Positions 54,811 through 64,000 of a DNA stretch of 64,000 bases are shown one piece after another. This DNA comes from Actinotalea sp. JY-7876 (GTDB lineage: Bacteria; Actinomycetota; Actinomycetes; Actinomycetales; Cellulomonadaceae). The notes under the pieces were generated by a model. That model was not told where the DNA came from. It made no database searches and saw only the letters and a program-made list of their open reading frames with translations. Each line of letters begins with the position of its first letter. Position 1 is the stretch's first letter. Location: the NCBI RefSeq assembly GCF_014042015.1, contig NZ_CP059493.1:1116001-1180000 (forward strand), read 5' to 3'. The position numbers were made by a program, and so were the translations under genes.

Positions 54811-54931
54811 GGAGCACAACCCTCCGCGTCGGGGCACGGTGCTCCGCATGGGGCACGACGCTCCGCGGTCCGGGCACGAGGCTCCGCGTGGGGCACGAGG
54901 CTCCGCGTGGGGCACGGTGCTCCGCGGTGCG
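54811..54931. repeat. Six tandem copies of the 19-bp unit
   Basis: A degenerate unit at 54811, then clear units starting GGGCACG at 54832, 54851, 54872, 54891 and 54910 (spacing 19, 21, 19, 19). Core GGGCACG-NN-GCTCCGCG; the central dinucleotides vary (GT, AC, AG). Confidence 0.85.
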
Positions 54932-54943
54932 GGTGGGTGGGGG

Positions 54944-57523
<2,580 letters not shown>

Positions 57524-57720
57524 GGTGGTGGGTCCTTCCGGCGGCGGGCGGTGGCCGGCGCAGGGCCGGCCCGGTGCTGCCGCGATCCTTTCACGCCGCG
57601 CTGGGCCCGCCGGGCCACGCCCCGGCGCCGGCACCTCGGTTGGCGGCGCGCGCACCGCTGGGCCAGAGTGCGGTGGCCGCCAGACCCTGGACGAGCACGA
57701 CCCCGACCACGAGGAGCCGC

Positions 57721-58323
57721 ATGACCACCGCCGAGTTCTGGTTCGACCCCGTCTGCCCGTGGGCGTGGATGACGTCGCGCTGGATGACCGAGGTCACCCG
57801 GGTGCGCGACGTCGACGTGCGGTGGAGCGTCATGAGCCTCGCGGTGCTCAACGAGGGCCGCGACCTGTCCGAGTCCTACCGGCGCTCGATGGACGCGGCG
57901 TGGGGACCGGTCCGCGTCGTGACCGCCGCGCGCCTGGCGCACGGCGAGGACGTCGTCAAGCCGCTGTACGACGCGATCGGCACGCGCCTGCACCCGGGCG
58001 GGCGCGCCGGCGAGCGCATGGCCGTCGTCGCCGAGGCCCTGGACGACGTCGGCCTGCCGGCCGAGCTTCTCGCCGCGGCGGACACCGACGAGTACGACGA
58101 CGCCCTGCGCGCCTCGCACCAGCGCGCGATCGATCTCGTCGGGGACGACGTCGGCACGCCCGTGATCTCGATCGACGGGGCCGCCTTCTTCGGTCCGGTG
58201 ATGACTCCCGCGCCCAAGGGCGAGGAGGCCGGCCGCCTCTGGGACGGTTTCGTCCTCGTCACCGGCGTCCCGGGGTTCTACGAGCTCAAGCGCTCGCGGA
58301 CGCAGGGGCCGATCTTCGACTGA
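57721..58323 (+). CDS. DsbA-fold protein, Rv2466c-like nitroreductase family, CPWA site
   Basis: 200 residues, alignable along its length with mycobacterial Rv2466c: WFDPVCPWAWMTSRWMTEV, VMSLAVLNEGRDL, AWGPVRVVTAA, VGTPVISIDGAAFFGPV and GFYELKRSRTQGPIFD. Rv2466c is a mycothiol-dependent reductase that activates nitro prodrugs using a CPWC site. Here the second Cys is Ala (CPWA, Cys12-Ala15), so only a monothiol mechanism is possible. GAGGAG precedes the ATG. Neighbours pepN and rpiB match the mycobacterial locus. Confidence 0.88.
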   Translation: MTTAEFWFDPVCPWAWMTSRWMTEVTRVRDVDVRWSVMSLAVLNEGRDLSESYRRSMDAAWGPVRVVTAARLAHGEDVVKPLYDAIGTRLHPGGRAGERMAVVAEALDDVGLPAELLAAADTDEYDDALRASHQRAIDLVGDDVGTPVISIDGAAFFGPVMTPAPKGEEAGRLWDGFVLVTGVPGFYELKRSRTQGPIFD

Positions 58324-58461
58324 CGGACCGCGGCGCGCCCCGGCGCGGTCCCGGGAGCGCCCTGGGCCGGCGTCGGGGCGTGTCGCGTTCACCCGTTCGG
58401 CCGTGGCATGCTGCCGTGTCGACCGATGGTCGATCAGGTCGGACCGGCAGCGAGGAGCACG

Positions 58462-59040
58462 ATGGCGGACGGGTCGCCCGCGGCGGGCGGGGCTCGCCGT
58501 GGCCTGGGTCCGGGACTGACGACGTTCGTCGTCGTCGACGTGATCCTGGTCGTGACGTTCTTCATCCTGCTGGCGATGTCGGGAGGAGGCGGCGGCGGCG
58601 AGCCCGTCGCGGAGCCGGAGCCCTCGCCAGCGAGCGTCGAGCCCGAGACCACGCCCGAGGCCAGTGCGCCGGAGGAGCCGGAGGACGTCGAGGCCCTGCC
58701 CGCGTTCACCCTGCCGAGCGGCAACATCTGGTGCTCGATGACCGACACGTCGGCGACGTGCACGATCTTCAGCTTCACCTACCCCGCGCCGGACCTCCCC
58801 GAGGGCTGCACCGGCACCGCCGGGAACGTGCTCGAGGTCGTCGTGGGCCAGGACCCGCGCTTCGCGTGCGTGGAGGGTTCGCCGCCCTCACCGCCGGAGG
58901 GCACGCCCATGCTCGACTACGGACAGGGCTCGACCATCGGCGAGATGACCTGCCTGAGCTCGCGCAACGGGGTCTTCTGCCGCCACAACCCGACCGGCGA
59001 CGGGTTCTCGCTCGCCCGCGCGGGCGCGCAGTTCTTCTGA
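58462..59040 (+). CDS. Membrane-anchored secreted protein with SGNI-Cys domain
   Basis: 192 residues. One membrane helix (about 19-40), an acidic Pro/Glu/Ala-rich linker and a C-terminal extracytoplasmic domain with six Cys: FTLPSGNIWCSM, ATCTIFSF, EGC, FACVEG, MTCLSSRNGVFCRHNPTGDGFSLARAGAQFF. This SGNI-C...C-I...GF-LAR pattern is shared by small secreted actinobacterial proteins (DUF6636-like) of unknown function. GAGGAG before ATG 58462; a start at 58426 is less likely. Confidence 0.78.
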   Translation: MADGSPAAGGARRGLGPGLTTFVVVDVILVVTFFILLAMSGGGGGGEPVAEPEPSPASVEPETTPEASAPEEPEDVEALPAFTLPSGNIWCSMTDTSATCTIFSFTYPAPDLPEGCTGTAGNVLEVVVGQDPRFACVEGSPPSPPEGTPMLDYGQGSTIGEMTCLSSRNGVFCRHNPTGDGFSLARAGAQFF

Positions 59041-59090
59041 CGGACGCCCGCCCTCCGACGGAGCGCGCCGTCCTCGCCGGCCGAGCCGGG

Positions 59091-59123
59091 CGCGCTCCCG
59101 CCGGACGTGCCGGCGGGAGCGCG
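59091..59123. terminator. 14-bp hairpin between convergent genes
   Basis: CGCGCTCCCGCCGG (59091-59104) with its exact complement at 59110-59123, loop ACGTG. Lies between the secreted-protein gene and the M13 peptidase gene, and can serve both. Confidence 0.75.
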
Positions 59124-59128
59124 GCGCC

Positions 59129-61135
59129 TCACCAGATCCGGACGCGCTCCTCGGGGGCGAGGTACAGCGCGTCGCCCGGCTGCACGTCGTACGCGGCGTA
59201 GAACTCGTCGAGGTTGCGCACGACGCCGTTGCACCGGAACTCGTTGGGCGAGTGCGGGTCCGTCGCGAGCCGGCGCACCATCTCCTCGTCGCGCATCTTG
59301 CTCTGCCACACCTGCGCCCAGCCGAGCAGCACGCGCTGCACGCCGGTGAGGCCGTCGATCACGGGCGCCTCCTCGAGCGGGCGCCCGAGGGCGATGCGGT
59401 AGGCCTTCAGCGCGATCGACAGGCCACCGAGGTCGCCGATGTTCTCCCCGACCGTGAGCGCGCCGTTGACGTGGTGCCCCGCGTCGAGCTGCTCCGGGCT
59501 GAAGGCCGAGTACTGCTCGACGAGGGCGCGCGTGCGCTTGTCGAACTCGGTGCGGTCCTGCTCGGTCCACCAGTCCTCGAGGCGGCCGGCGCCGTCGTAC
59601 TTGCTGCCCTGGTCGTCGAACCCGTGCCCGATCTCGTGACCGATGACGGCGCCGATGCCACCGAAGTTGACGGCGTCCTCGGCCTCGGGGTCGAAGAACG
59701 GCGGCTTGAGGATCGCGGCGGGGAAGACGATCTCGTTCATGCCGGGGTTGTAGTAGGCGTTGACCGTCTGCGGCGTCATGAACCACTCGTCGCGGTCGAC
59801 GGGCCGGCCGATCTTGCGCAGCTCCCGGTCCTGCTCGTACGCGTAGGAGCGGCGCACGTTGCCCAGCAGGTCGTCGGCCGTGAGCTCGAGGCCCTCGTAG
59901 GACTTCCAGCGGTCGGGGTAGCCGATCTTCGGCGTGAACGCCTCGAGCTTCGCGAGCGCCTTGGCGCGCGTCTGCTCACCCATCCAGTCCAGGCCGGTGA
60001 TGGACTCGCGGTAGGCCTCGACGAGGTGCGCCACCAGCTCGACCATGCGCTCCTTGTGCGCCGGCGGGAAGTGGCGCTCGACGAAGACCTGGCCGACGGC
60101 CTCGCCCAGCGCGCCCTCGACGAGCGAGACCCCGCGCTTCCAGCGGTCGCGCAGCTCGGTCGTGCCGCTGAGGACGGTGCCGTAGAAGTCGAAGTTCGCG
60201 CGCACCACCGCGTCGTGCAGGTAGGGGGCGCGGGCGCTGACGAGGTGGTAGCGGAACCAGGCCCGCCAGCGGTCCAGGGGCGCGTCGGCCCAGAGGCGCG
60301 CGAAGCCCTCGGCGAAGTCCGGCTCGCGCACGACGAGCTGGTCGAACGCGCTGCTCGGCACCCGGAGCGCGGCCGCCCAGGCGGTCCAGTCGAAGCCCGG
60401 CGCGCGCTCGACGAGCCCGGCGAGGGTCATGGGGTTGTACGTGAGGTCGGCGTCGCGGTCGCGCACGACGTCCCAGTGGGCGCCGGCGAGGTCCGTCTCG
60501 AGCGCGACGACGTCGTCCGCCCCGGCCTCCGCGGCGCCCGCCTCGAGGCCCGTGAGCCGCAGCATGCGCGCCACGTGCGCGCGGTACTTCTCGCGCACCG
60601 GCGCGTACTGCTCCTCGCGGTAGTACGCCTCGTCGGGCAGGCCGAGACCGCCCTGCGTGAGGTGCACGACGTAGCGGTCGGGGTCCTTGGCGTCGTTGTC
60701 GACCCAGAAGCCGACGGCGCCCGCACCGCCGGTGCGCTGGAGCTCACCGAGCAGGGTCGTCAGCGCGGCGCGGTCCGGCGCGGCGTCGATCGCCGCCAGC
60801 TCCTCGCGGAGCGGCTCGAGCGCGAGGCGCTCGACGGTCTCGGTGTCCATGAAGCTCGCGTACAGGGCGCCGACCTGGGCCGCGGCGCCCGTGACCGCGC
60901 CACCGGCGGCCACGCTCGCGCCGAGCTCCTCGATGATCGCCCGGACCTGCTCCTCGGCCTCGTCGTGCAGCGCGCGGAAGGCGCCGTCGGCCGCGCGGTC
61001 GGCGGGGATCACGTGCTCGGCGAGCCACCGGCCGTTGACGTGGCGGTAGAGGTCGTCCTGGGGGCGCACGGCGGGGTCGAGCGCCGCGCGGTCGATCCCG
61101 CTGCGCAGGGTCTCGGTGTCCTGAGGGGTGGTCAT
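59129..61135 (-). CDS. pepO: M13-family metallopeptidase (PepO/neprilysin-like)
   Basis: 668 residues. Zinc site HEIGH at 500-504 and third ligand in ENIGDLGG at about 560; N-A-Y-Y (VNAYYNPGMNEIVFPAAIL) and C-terminal CNGVVRNLDEFYAAYDVQPGD are standard. No signal peptide, so a cytoplasmic endopeptidase for oligopeptides is expected, unlike the membrane-bound animal enzymes. ATG 61135 is 6 nt after TAACCT. Confidence 0.94.
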   Translation of the reverse strand: MTTPQDTETLRSGIDRAALDPAVRPQDDLYRHVNGRWLAEHVIPADRAADGAFRALHDEAEEQVRAIIEELGASVAAGGAVTGAAAQVGALYASFMDTETVERLALEPLREELAAIDAAPDRAALTTLLGELQRTGGAGAVGFWVDNDAKDPDRYVVHLTQGGLGLPDEAYYREEQYAPVREKYRAHVARMLRLTGLEAGAAEAGADDVVALETDLAGAHWDVVRDRDADLTYNPMTLAGLVERAPGFDWTAWAAALRVPSSAFDQLVVREPDFAEGFARLWADAPLDRWRAWFRYHLVSARAPYLHDAVVRANFDFYGTVLSGTTELRDRWKRGVSLVEGALGEAVGQVFVERHFPPAHKERMVELVAHLVEAYRESITGLDWMGEQTRAKALAKLEAFTPKIGYPDRWKSYEGLELTADDLLGNVRRSYAYEQDRELRKIGRPVDRDEWFMTPQTVNAYYNPGMNEIVFPAAILKPPFFDPEAEDAVNFGGIGAVIGHEIGHGFDDQGSKYDGAGRLEDWWTEQDRTEFDKRTRALVEQYSAFSPEQLDAGHHVNGALTVGENIGDLGGLSIALKAYRIALGRPLEEAPVIDGLTGVQRVLLGWAQVWQSKMRDEEMVRRLATDPHSPNEFRCNGVVRNLDEFYAAYDVQPGDALYLAPEERVRIW

Positions 61136-61141
61136 CGCCCC

Positions 61142-61147
61142 AGGTTA
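61142..61147 (-). promoter_or_regulatory. -10 hexamer TAACCT, leaderless promoter for pepO
   Basis: On the minus strand TAACCT ends 6 nt before the ATG at 61135. Confidence 0.55.
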
Positions 61148-61179
61148 GGCGAGCGGCCCGCGGCGGTCGCGCGTGCTGG

Positions 61180-61185
61180 CAGGAT
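61180..61185 (+). promoter_or_regulatory. -10-like hexamer CAGGAT before rpiB
   Basis: CAGGAT ends 6 nt before the rpiB ATG at 61192. Confidence 0.4.
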
Positions 61186-61191
61186 GGCGCT

Positions 61192-61635
61192 ATGCGCATC
61201 CACATCGCCGCCGACCACGCCGGGTTCGAGCTCAAGGCGCACCTCGTCGAGCACCTGCGCGCGGGTGGCCACGACGTCGTCGACCACGGCGCCCACGTCT
61301 ACGACGCGGAGGACGACTACCCGTCGTTCTGCTTCGCGGCGGGCGAGGCCGTCGTCGCCGAACCGGGCAGTCTCGGCATCGTCATCGGCGGCTCCGGCAA
61401 CGGCGAGCAGATCGCCGCGAACAAGGTGCGCGGCGTGCGGGCGGCCCTCGCGTGGAGCACCGAGACGGCCGCCCTCGCCCGCGCGCACAACGACGCGAAC
61501 GTGGTCGCGATCGGCGCGCGTCAGCACTCCGTGGACGACGCGACGGCGATCGTCGAGACGTTCCTCGCCGAGCCGTTCAGCGGCAACCCGCGCCACCAGC
61601 GCCGCATCGACCAGCTGGCGGCCTACGAGGCCTGA
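61192..61635 (+). CDS. rpiB: Ribose-5-phosphate isomerase B
   Basis: 147 residues. Interconverts ribose 5-phosphate and ribulose 5-phosphate. IAADHAGFELKAHLVEHL and GIVIGGSGNGEQIAANKVRGVRAALAW; the catalytic base is Glu in GNGEQ, as in the mycobacterial enzyme, where E. coli RpiB has Cys. HNDANVVAIGAR follows. Full length, ATG 61192. Confidence 0.94.
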   Translation: MRIHIAADHAGFELKAHLVEHLRAGGHDVVDHGAHVYDAEDDYPSFCFAAGEAVVAEPGSLGIVIGGSGNGEQIAANKVRGVRAALAWSTETAALARAHNDANVVAIGARQHSVDDATAIVETFLAEPFSGNPRHQRRIDQLAAYEA

Positions 61636-61656
61636 CGCCCACGCCGGGGCGGCCGC

Positions 61657-62964
61657 TCAGAAGCCCCAGCTGCACCCGGGCGCGAGCGGCCAGCCGAACG
61701 CCGTGGCGGTCGGCGCCAGCGAGCCGGGGCGTCGCTCGGCGACCAGGCCGGCGCCGGCGAGGGCAGCCAGGCTCGTGCCGCCCAGGTAGGCGGTCCCGAG
61801 CTCGCGGACGTCCAGCGCCAGGTCGGCGTCCCGCGACGCCGGTGCCACCTCGGCGCCCTCGGCGTCGCCGCGCAGGTGCCACCGGCCCGTGTTGGCGGGG
61901 ACGAGGTCGTCCGTCACCTCCAGGACGACGTCGACGGGCGCGGCGTACCGACGCGCCGCGAGGGCGGCCGGGACGTCGAGCACCCGGACCCACACGTGGT
62001 CCGGCGTGCGCGGGAGCGCCGCCCGCAGGTCGACGAGCAGGTCCGCGATCGGGTCGTCCACGGGCAGGTGATGCGCCTCGGTGGTCGCCATGAGGTCGAG
62101 ATCCACCAGGACGCCCCACAGGGCCCGTGCCGCCGCGGGCTCGGCCGCCATGATCTCGCGGACGTCGACGCGCCCCCGCGGGCCTGCGGGGTCCCTGACC
62201 GGGGTGCGCCGGAACATCGCGTACCCGACCGGCTCGCCCTCGCGCTCGGCGACGGCGATGCGCAGCGTCTCGGCGCCGTCCCGCAGGGGCTCGGGGTCGT
62301 CGAGGAAGACGCGGCGCAGCTCCGGCGTGTCCCGTGTCGCCCAGCCCGGGCGCTCGACGGCGCCGTGGAGCCGGTGCACCAGCGCGTCGTGGCGCTCGGG
62401 GTCGAGACGTTCCAGGCGGACGCGCACGTCCCGCCAGCCCGGGACGTCGCGCAGCGCGGCGCCGCGGGGGATGGTGAGCGCCAGCCGCCTCATCGCCATG
62501 CCGTACCCGAACCGTCCGTAGATGGCCGGCTCGGCCGCCGTGAGCGCCGAGACGGCCTCCCCACGGGCGAGGCTGCGGCCCACGTGGTCGGCGATCATGG
62601 CGCGCAGCAGGCCGCGTCGCCGGTGCGCCGGGTGGACGGCCACCCAGGTCAGGCCGGCGACCGGCGTGCGCGCACCGGGGACCGGGAACGTCGTGAACGG
62701 GTAGGACGCGTGGAGGCCCACGAGCTCACCGTCGTCCGTCTCGATGCCGCGCGTGCGCTCCCAGGTCAGGGGCGTCGGCCACGTGTGCGTCTGCGCCTCG
62801 ATGCTCGTCGGGAACGCCCACGCGTCGAGCGTCAACATCTCCTCGCGGCGCTCCGCGGTGACGTCCACGAGCCGGTAGCCGCCGGGCAGGGGGGACGGGC
62901 GCACGGCCGTGGTGGCCGTGGGGCCGGTGCGGGGCGCGGTGGGCTCGGAGCCGGGTGAGTTCAC
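61657..62964 (-). CDS. Eis-family GNAT N-acetyltransferase
   Basis: 435 residues with the Eis layout: an N-terminal GNAT domain with acetyl-CoA loop VHPAHRRRGLLRAMIADHVGRSL, a second GNAT-like region (GYAMFRRTP) and a C-terminal SCP2-like domain ending CSWGF, where the free C-terminus contributes to catalysis in Eis. Related enzymes acetylate aminoglycosides or protein lysines; the substrate here is unknown. GTG 62964 follows CAGGAT by 6 nt. Confidence 0.88.
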   Translation of the reverse strand: MNSPGSEPTAPRTGPTATTAVRPSPLPGGYRLVDVTAERREEMLTLDAWAFPTSIEAQTHTWPTPLTWERTRGIETDDGELVGLHASYPFTTFPVPGARTPVAGLTWVAVHPAHRRRGLLRAMIADHVGRSLARGEAVSALTAAEPAIYGRFGYGMAMRRLALTIPRGAALRDVPGWRDVRVRLERLDPERHDALVHRLHGAVERPGWATRDTPELRRVFLDDPEPLRDGAETLRIAVAEREGEPVGYAMFRRTPVRDPAGPRGRVDVREIMAAEPAAARALWGVLVDLDLMATTEAHHLPVDDPIADLLVDLRAALPRTPDHVWVRVLDVPAALAARRYAAPVDVVLEVTDDLVPANTGRWHLRGDAEGAEVAPASRDADLALDVRELGTAYLGGTSLAALAGAGLVAERRPGSLAPTATAFGWPLAPGCSWGF

Positions 62965-62970
62965 GGCCCC

Positions 62971-62976
62971 ATCCTG
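62971..62976 (-). promoter_or_regulatory. -10-like hexamer CAGGAT before the Eis-like gene
   Basis: On the minus strand CAGGAT ends 6 nt before the GTG at 62964. Confidence 0.4.
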
Positions 62977-63040
62977 GCCGCGCGGCGCGCCCGGGTCACC
63001 CCGTTTCGGCACGGGAGGGCCGCGAGGGGCCCGCGCTCGG

Positions 63041-63046
63041 TAGCCT
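63041..63046 (+). promoter_or_regulatory. -10 hexamer TAGCCT, leaderless promoter for SpoIIE-like gene
   Basis: TAGCCT ends 6 nt before the GTG at 63053. Confidence 0.55.
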
Positions 63047-63052
63047 CGCCCC

Positions 63053-64000
63053 GTGAGCCTCGCCGCAGCGCCACGCCCGGTGGCACGGACGAGGCGGACC
63101 CGTGCCGGTGCCCCGCGCCGCCTGCGGCGCCTGCGCGCCCCGCGCCGCTCGGCGCCCCTGAGCCGCCAGGTGCTCTCGGGAGCCGCGCTCGTCGCCGCCT
63201 CGGGCCTGGCGGCGGCCGGGATGATCGTCGAGCCGCGGTGGGTCCCGCCCGGCGTCATGCTCTTCGTCATCCTGCTCGGCGTGTTCGTGCTCCGCCTGCG
63301 GGCGATGGTGGTGCTCTGCGTGGCCGTCGCCGTGCAGGTGGCCGCCCTCGAGCTCACCGGACGCGTGCGTCTCGCCCCGGGAGAGCTCGCGGTGCTCGTC
63401 CTGGCCATCGCCTGCGGGCTGGCCTTCGTCCGGTCCCGGGAGCGGCGTGGCCTGCAGGGCGCGGCGAGCGACCTCATGCTCGTCGACCTGCGGGACCGGC
63501 TCGTGCAGCACGGCCGCATCCCGCCCCTGCCTGAGCGCTGGCGGGTCGACAGCCTCGTGCGCTCCGCCTACGGGGAGGCGTTCTCGGGCGACTTCGTCGT
63601 CGCCGCGCGGAGCCAGCACGACCTGCAGCTCGAGATCGTCCTCGTCGACGTCTCCGGCAAGGGCCAGGAGGCCGGCGTGCGCTCGCTCCTGCTGTCGGGC
63701 GCCTTCGGCGGGCTGCTGGGCGCGATGCCGCGCGAGATGTTCCTGCCGGCGGCCAACGACTACCTCCTCGCGCAGGCCTGGGAGGAGGGCTTCGCGACGG
63801 CGGTCCACGTGGCCGTGCGCCTCGACACCGGCCGCTTCTGGATCTCCACCGCGGGCCACCCGCCGGCGGTCCACCTGCACGCCGGCTCGGGCCGGATCGA
63901 GACCGTCGACACCTCCGGGGGGCCCGCGCTGGGGGTCGTGCGGGCGCCGGTCTTCGCCGTGCACGAGGGGCAGCTGGAGCGGGGGGACACGCTCATGGTC
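63053..64000 (+). CDS. Membrane SpoIIE/PP2C-type serine phosphatase (3' end missing)
   Basis: 316 residues are visible and the frame is still open at the window edge. A basic Arg-rich N-terminus (1-40), two to four hydrophobic segments (about 43-135), then a SpoIIE phosphatase domain: SGDFVVAARS, VLVDVSGKGQEAGVRSLLLSGAFG (metal-binding Asp), STAGHPPAVHLHAGSG, SGGPALGV. Such proteins dephosphorylate STAS anti-anti-sigma factors. GTG 63053 is set by the TAGCCT hexamer. Confidence 0.88.
   Translation, partial: MSLAAAPRPVARTRRTRAGAPRRLRRLRAPRRSAPLSRQVLSGAALVAASGLAAAGMIVEPRWVPPGVMLFVILLGVFVLRLRAMVVLCVAVAVQVAALELTGRVRLAPGELAVLVLAIACGLAFVRSRERRGLQGAASDLMLVDLRDRLVQHGRIPPLPERWRVDSLVRSAYGEAFSGDFVVAARSQHDLQLEIVLVDVSGKGQEAGVRSLLLSGAFGGLLGAMPREMFLPAANDYLLAQAWEEGFATAVHVAVRLDTGRFWISTAGHPPAVHLHAGSGRIETVDTSGGPALGVVRAPVFAVHEGQLERGDTLMV

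Larger units (their letters stand above)
54455..54943. other. Convergent intergenic region made of repeats
   Basis: 489 bp with no credible gene, between the ends of the kinase gene and pepN. In order: a GACCCC hexamer run, a 46-bp palindrome, three 19-20-bp units, about 105 bp of unstructured sequence, a longer copy of the palindrome, and six more 19-21-bp units ending 13 bp before the pepN stop. Long open frames in several phases are products of the repeat and composition (they read as HGAPR-type repeats). Confidence 0.8.

Noticed and set aside
54589-54931. CRISPR array
   Set aside because: Units are contiguous 19-21-bp repeats without unique spacers of constant length, and no cas genes are present.
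54888-54943. Repeat-rich protein (HGAPR-type) encoded by the intergenic repeats
   Set aside because: Open frames in several phases on both strands read through the same DNA repeat; none has a ribosome site or a hydrophobic or domain pattern.

Overview
The window is very GC-rich (third positions almost all G or C), rich in GTG starts and TGA stops, and has no insertion sequence, phage or CRISPR signature. Gene content (Tad pilus locus, mycothiol-linked nitroreductase homologue, DUF3039, DUF2017, DUF4916, Eis-type acetyltransferase, leaderless TANNNT promoters, a clpS-murI-rph-rdgB block ordered as in mycobacteria) points to an actinobacterial chromosome. A Cellulomonas-like member of the Micrococcales is my best guess, but it is an inference.

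Layout. 1-2257: tail of a sugar-binding protein gene plus two permeases of a carbohydrate ABC importer, possibly for cello-oligosaccharides. 2374-7030 (minus strand): Tad/Flp-type secretion locus tadA-tadB-tadC-small pilin-like gene-two TadE-like genes-TadG-like gene. 7269-13102: DUF4349 lipoprotein, MpaB-family oxygenase, CAP-domain surface protein, DUF3039 zinc-ribbon protein coupled to an SF2 helicase, small membrane protein. 13220-20456: pncB diverging from clpS-DUF2017-murI-MBL phosphodiesterase-like-rph-rdgB-ABC-F. 20463-27889: stress and housekeeping genes (NUDIX, thioredoxin, Bcp, GroES-like, STAS, ATP-grasp, oligoribonuclease, PAP2) with four tRNA genes (Leu, Lys, His, Arg).

28054-37263 is the most striking region: two paralogous pairs of dynamin-like/Era-like GTPases flank ssb and ettA. 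Each pair is a GSTGAGKS-type protein followed by a GxTGSGKS-type membrane GTPase, translationally coupled or overlapping. 37301-43207: two thioesterases, SDR-DUF2867 protein, sugar MFS porter, topoisomerase IB, truncated haemoglobin. 43287-47790: a PTS locus with HPr, EIIC, a GntR/UTRA regulator, two separate EIIB proteins, EIIA and a HAD phosphatase, with a DasR-like operator candidate between the divergent halves. 47797-54454: MscS channel, prolyl oligopeptidase, 4-alpha-glucanotransferase and a tandem two-domain nucleotide kinase-like protein. 54455-54943 is non-coding and holds two copies of a long near-perfect palindrome plus arrays of a 19-bp unit. 54944-64000: pepN, an Rv2466c-like protein with a CPWA site, a secreted SGNI-motif protein, M13 peptidase, rpiB, an Eis-like acetyltransferase and a partial SpoIIE phosphatase.

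Regulation visible in the sequence. About twenty genes have a TANNNT (or CAGGAT-like) hexamer ending 6-8 nt before the start codon, the signature of leaderless transcripts. Five of the six TAG stop codons in the window are also the first three bases of such a -10 hexamer for the next gene. The thioredoxin gene carries a SigR/SigH-like GGAAT...GTT promoter.
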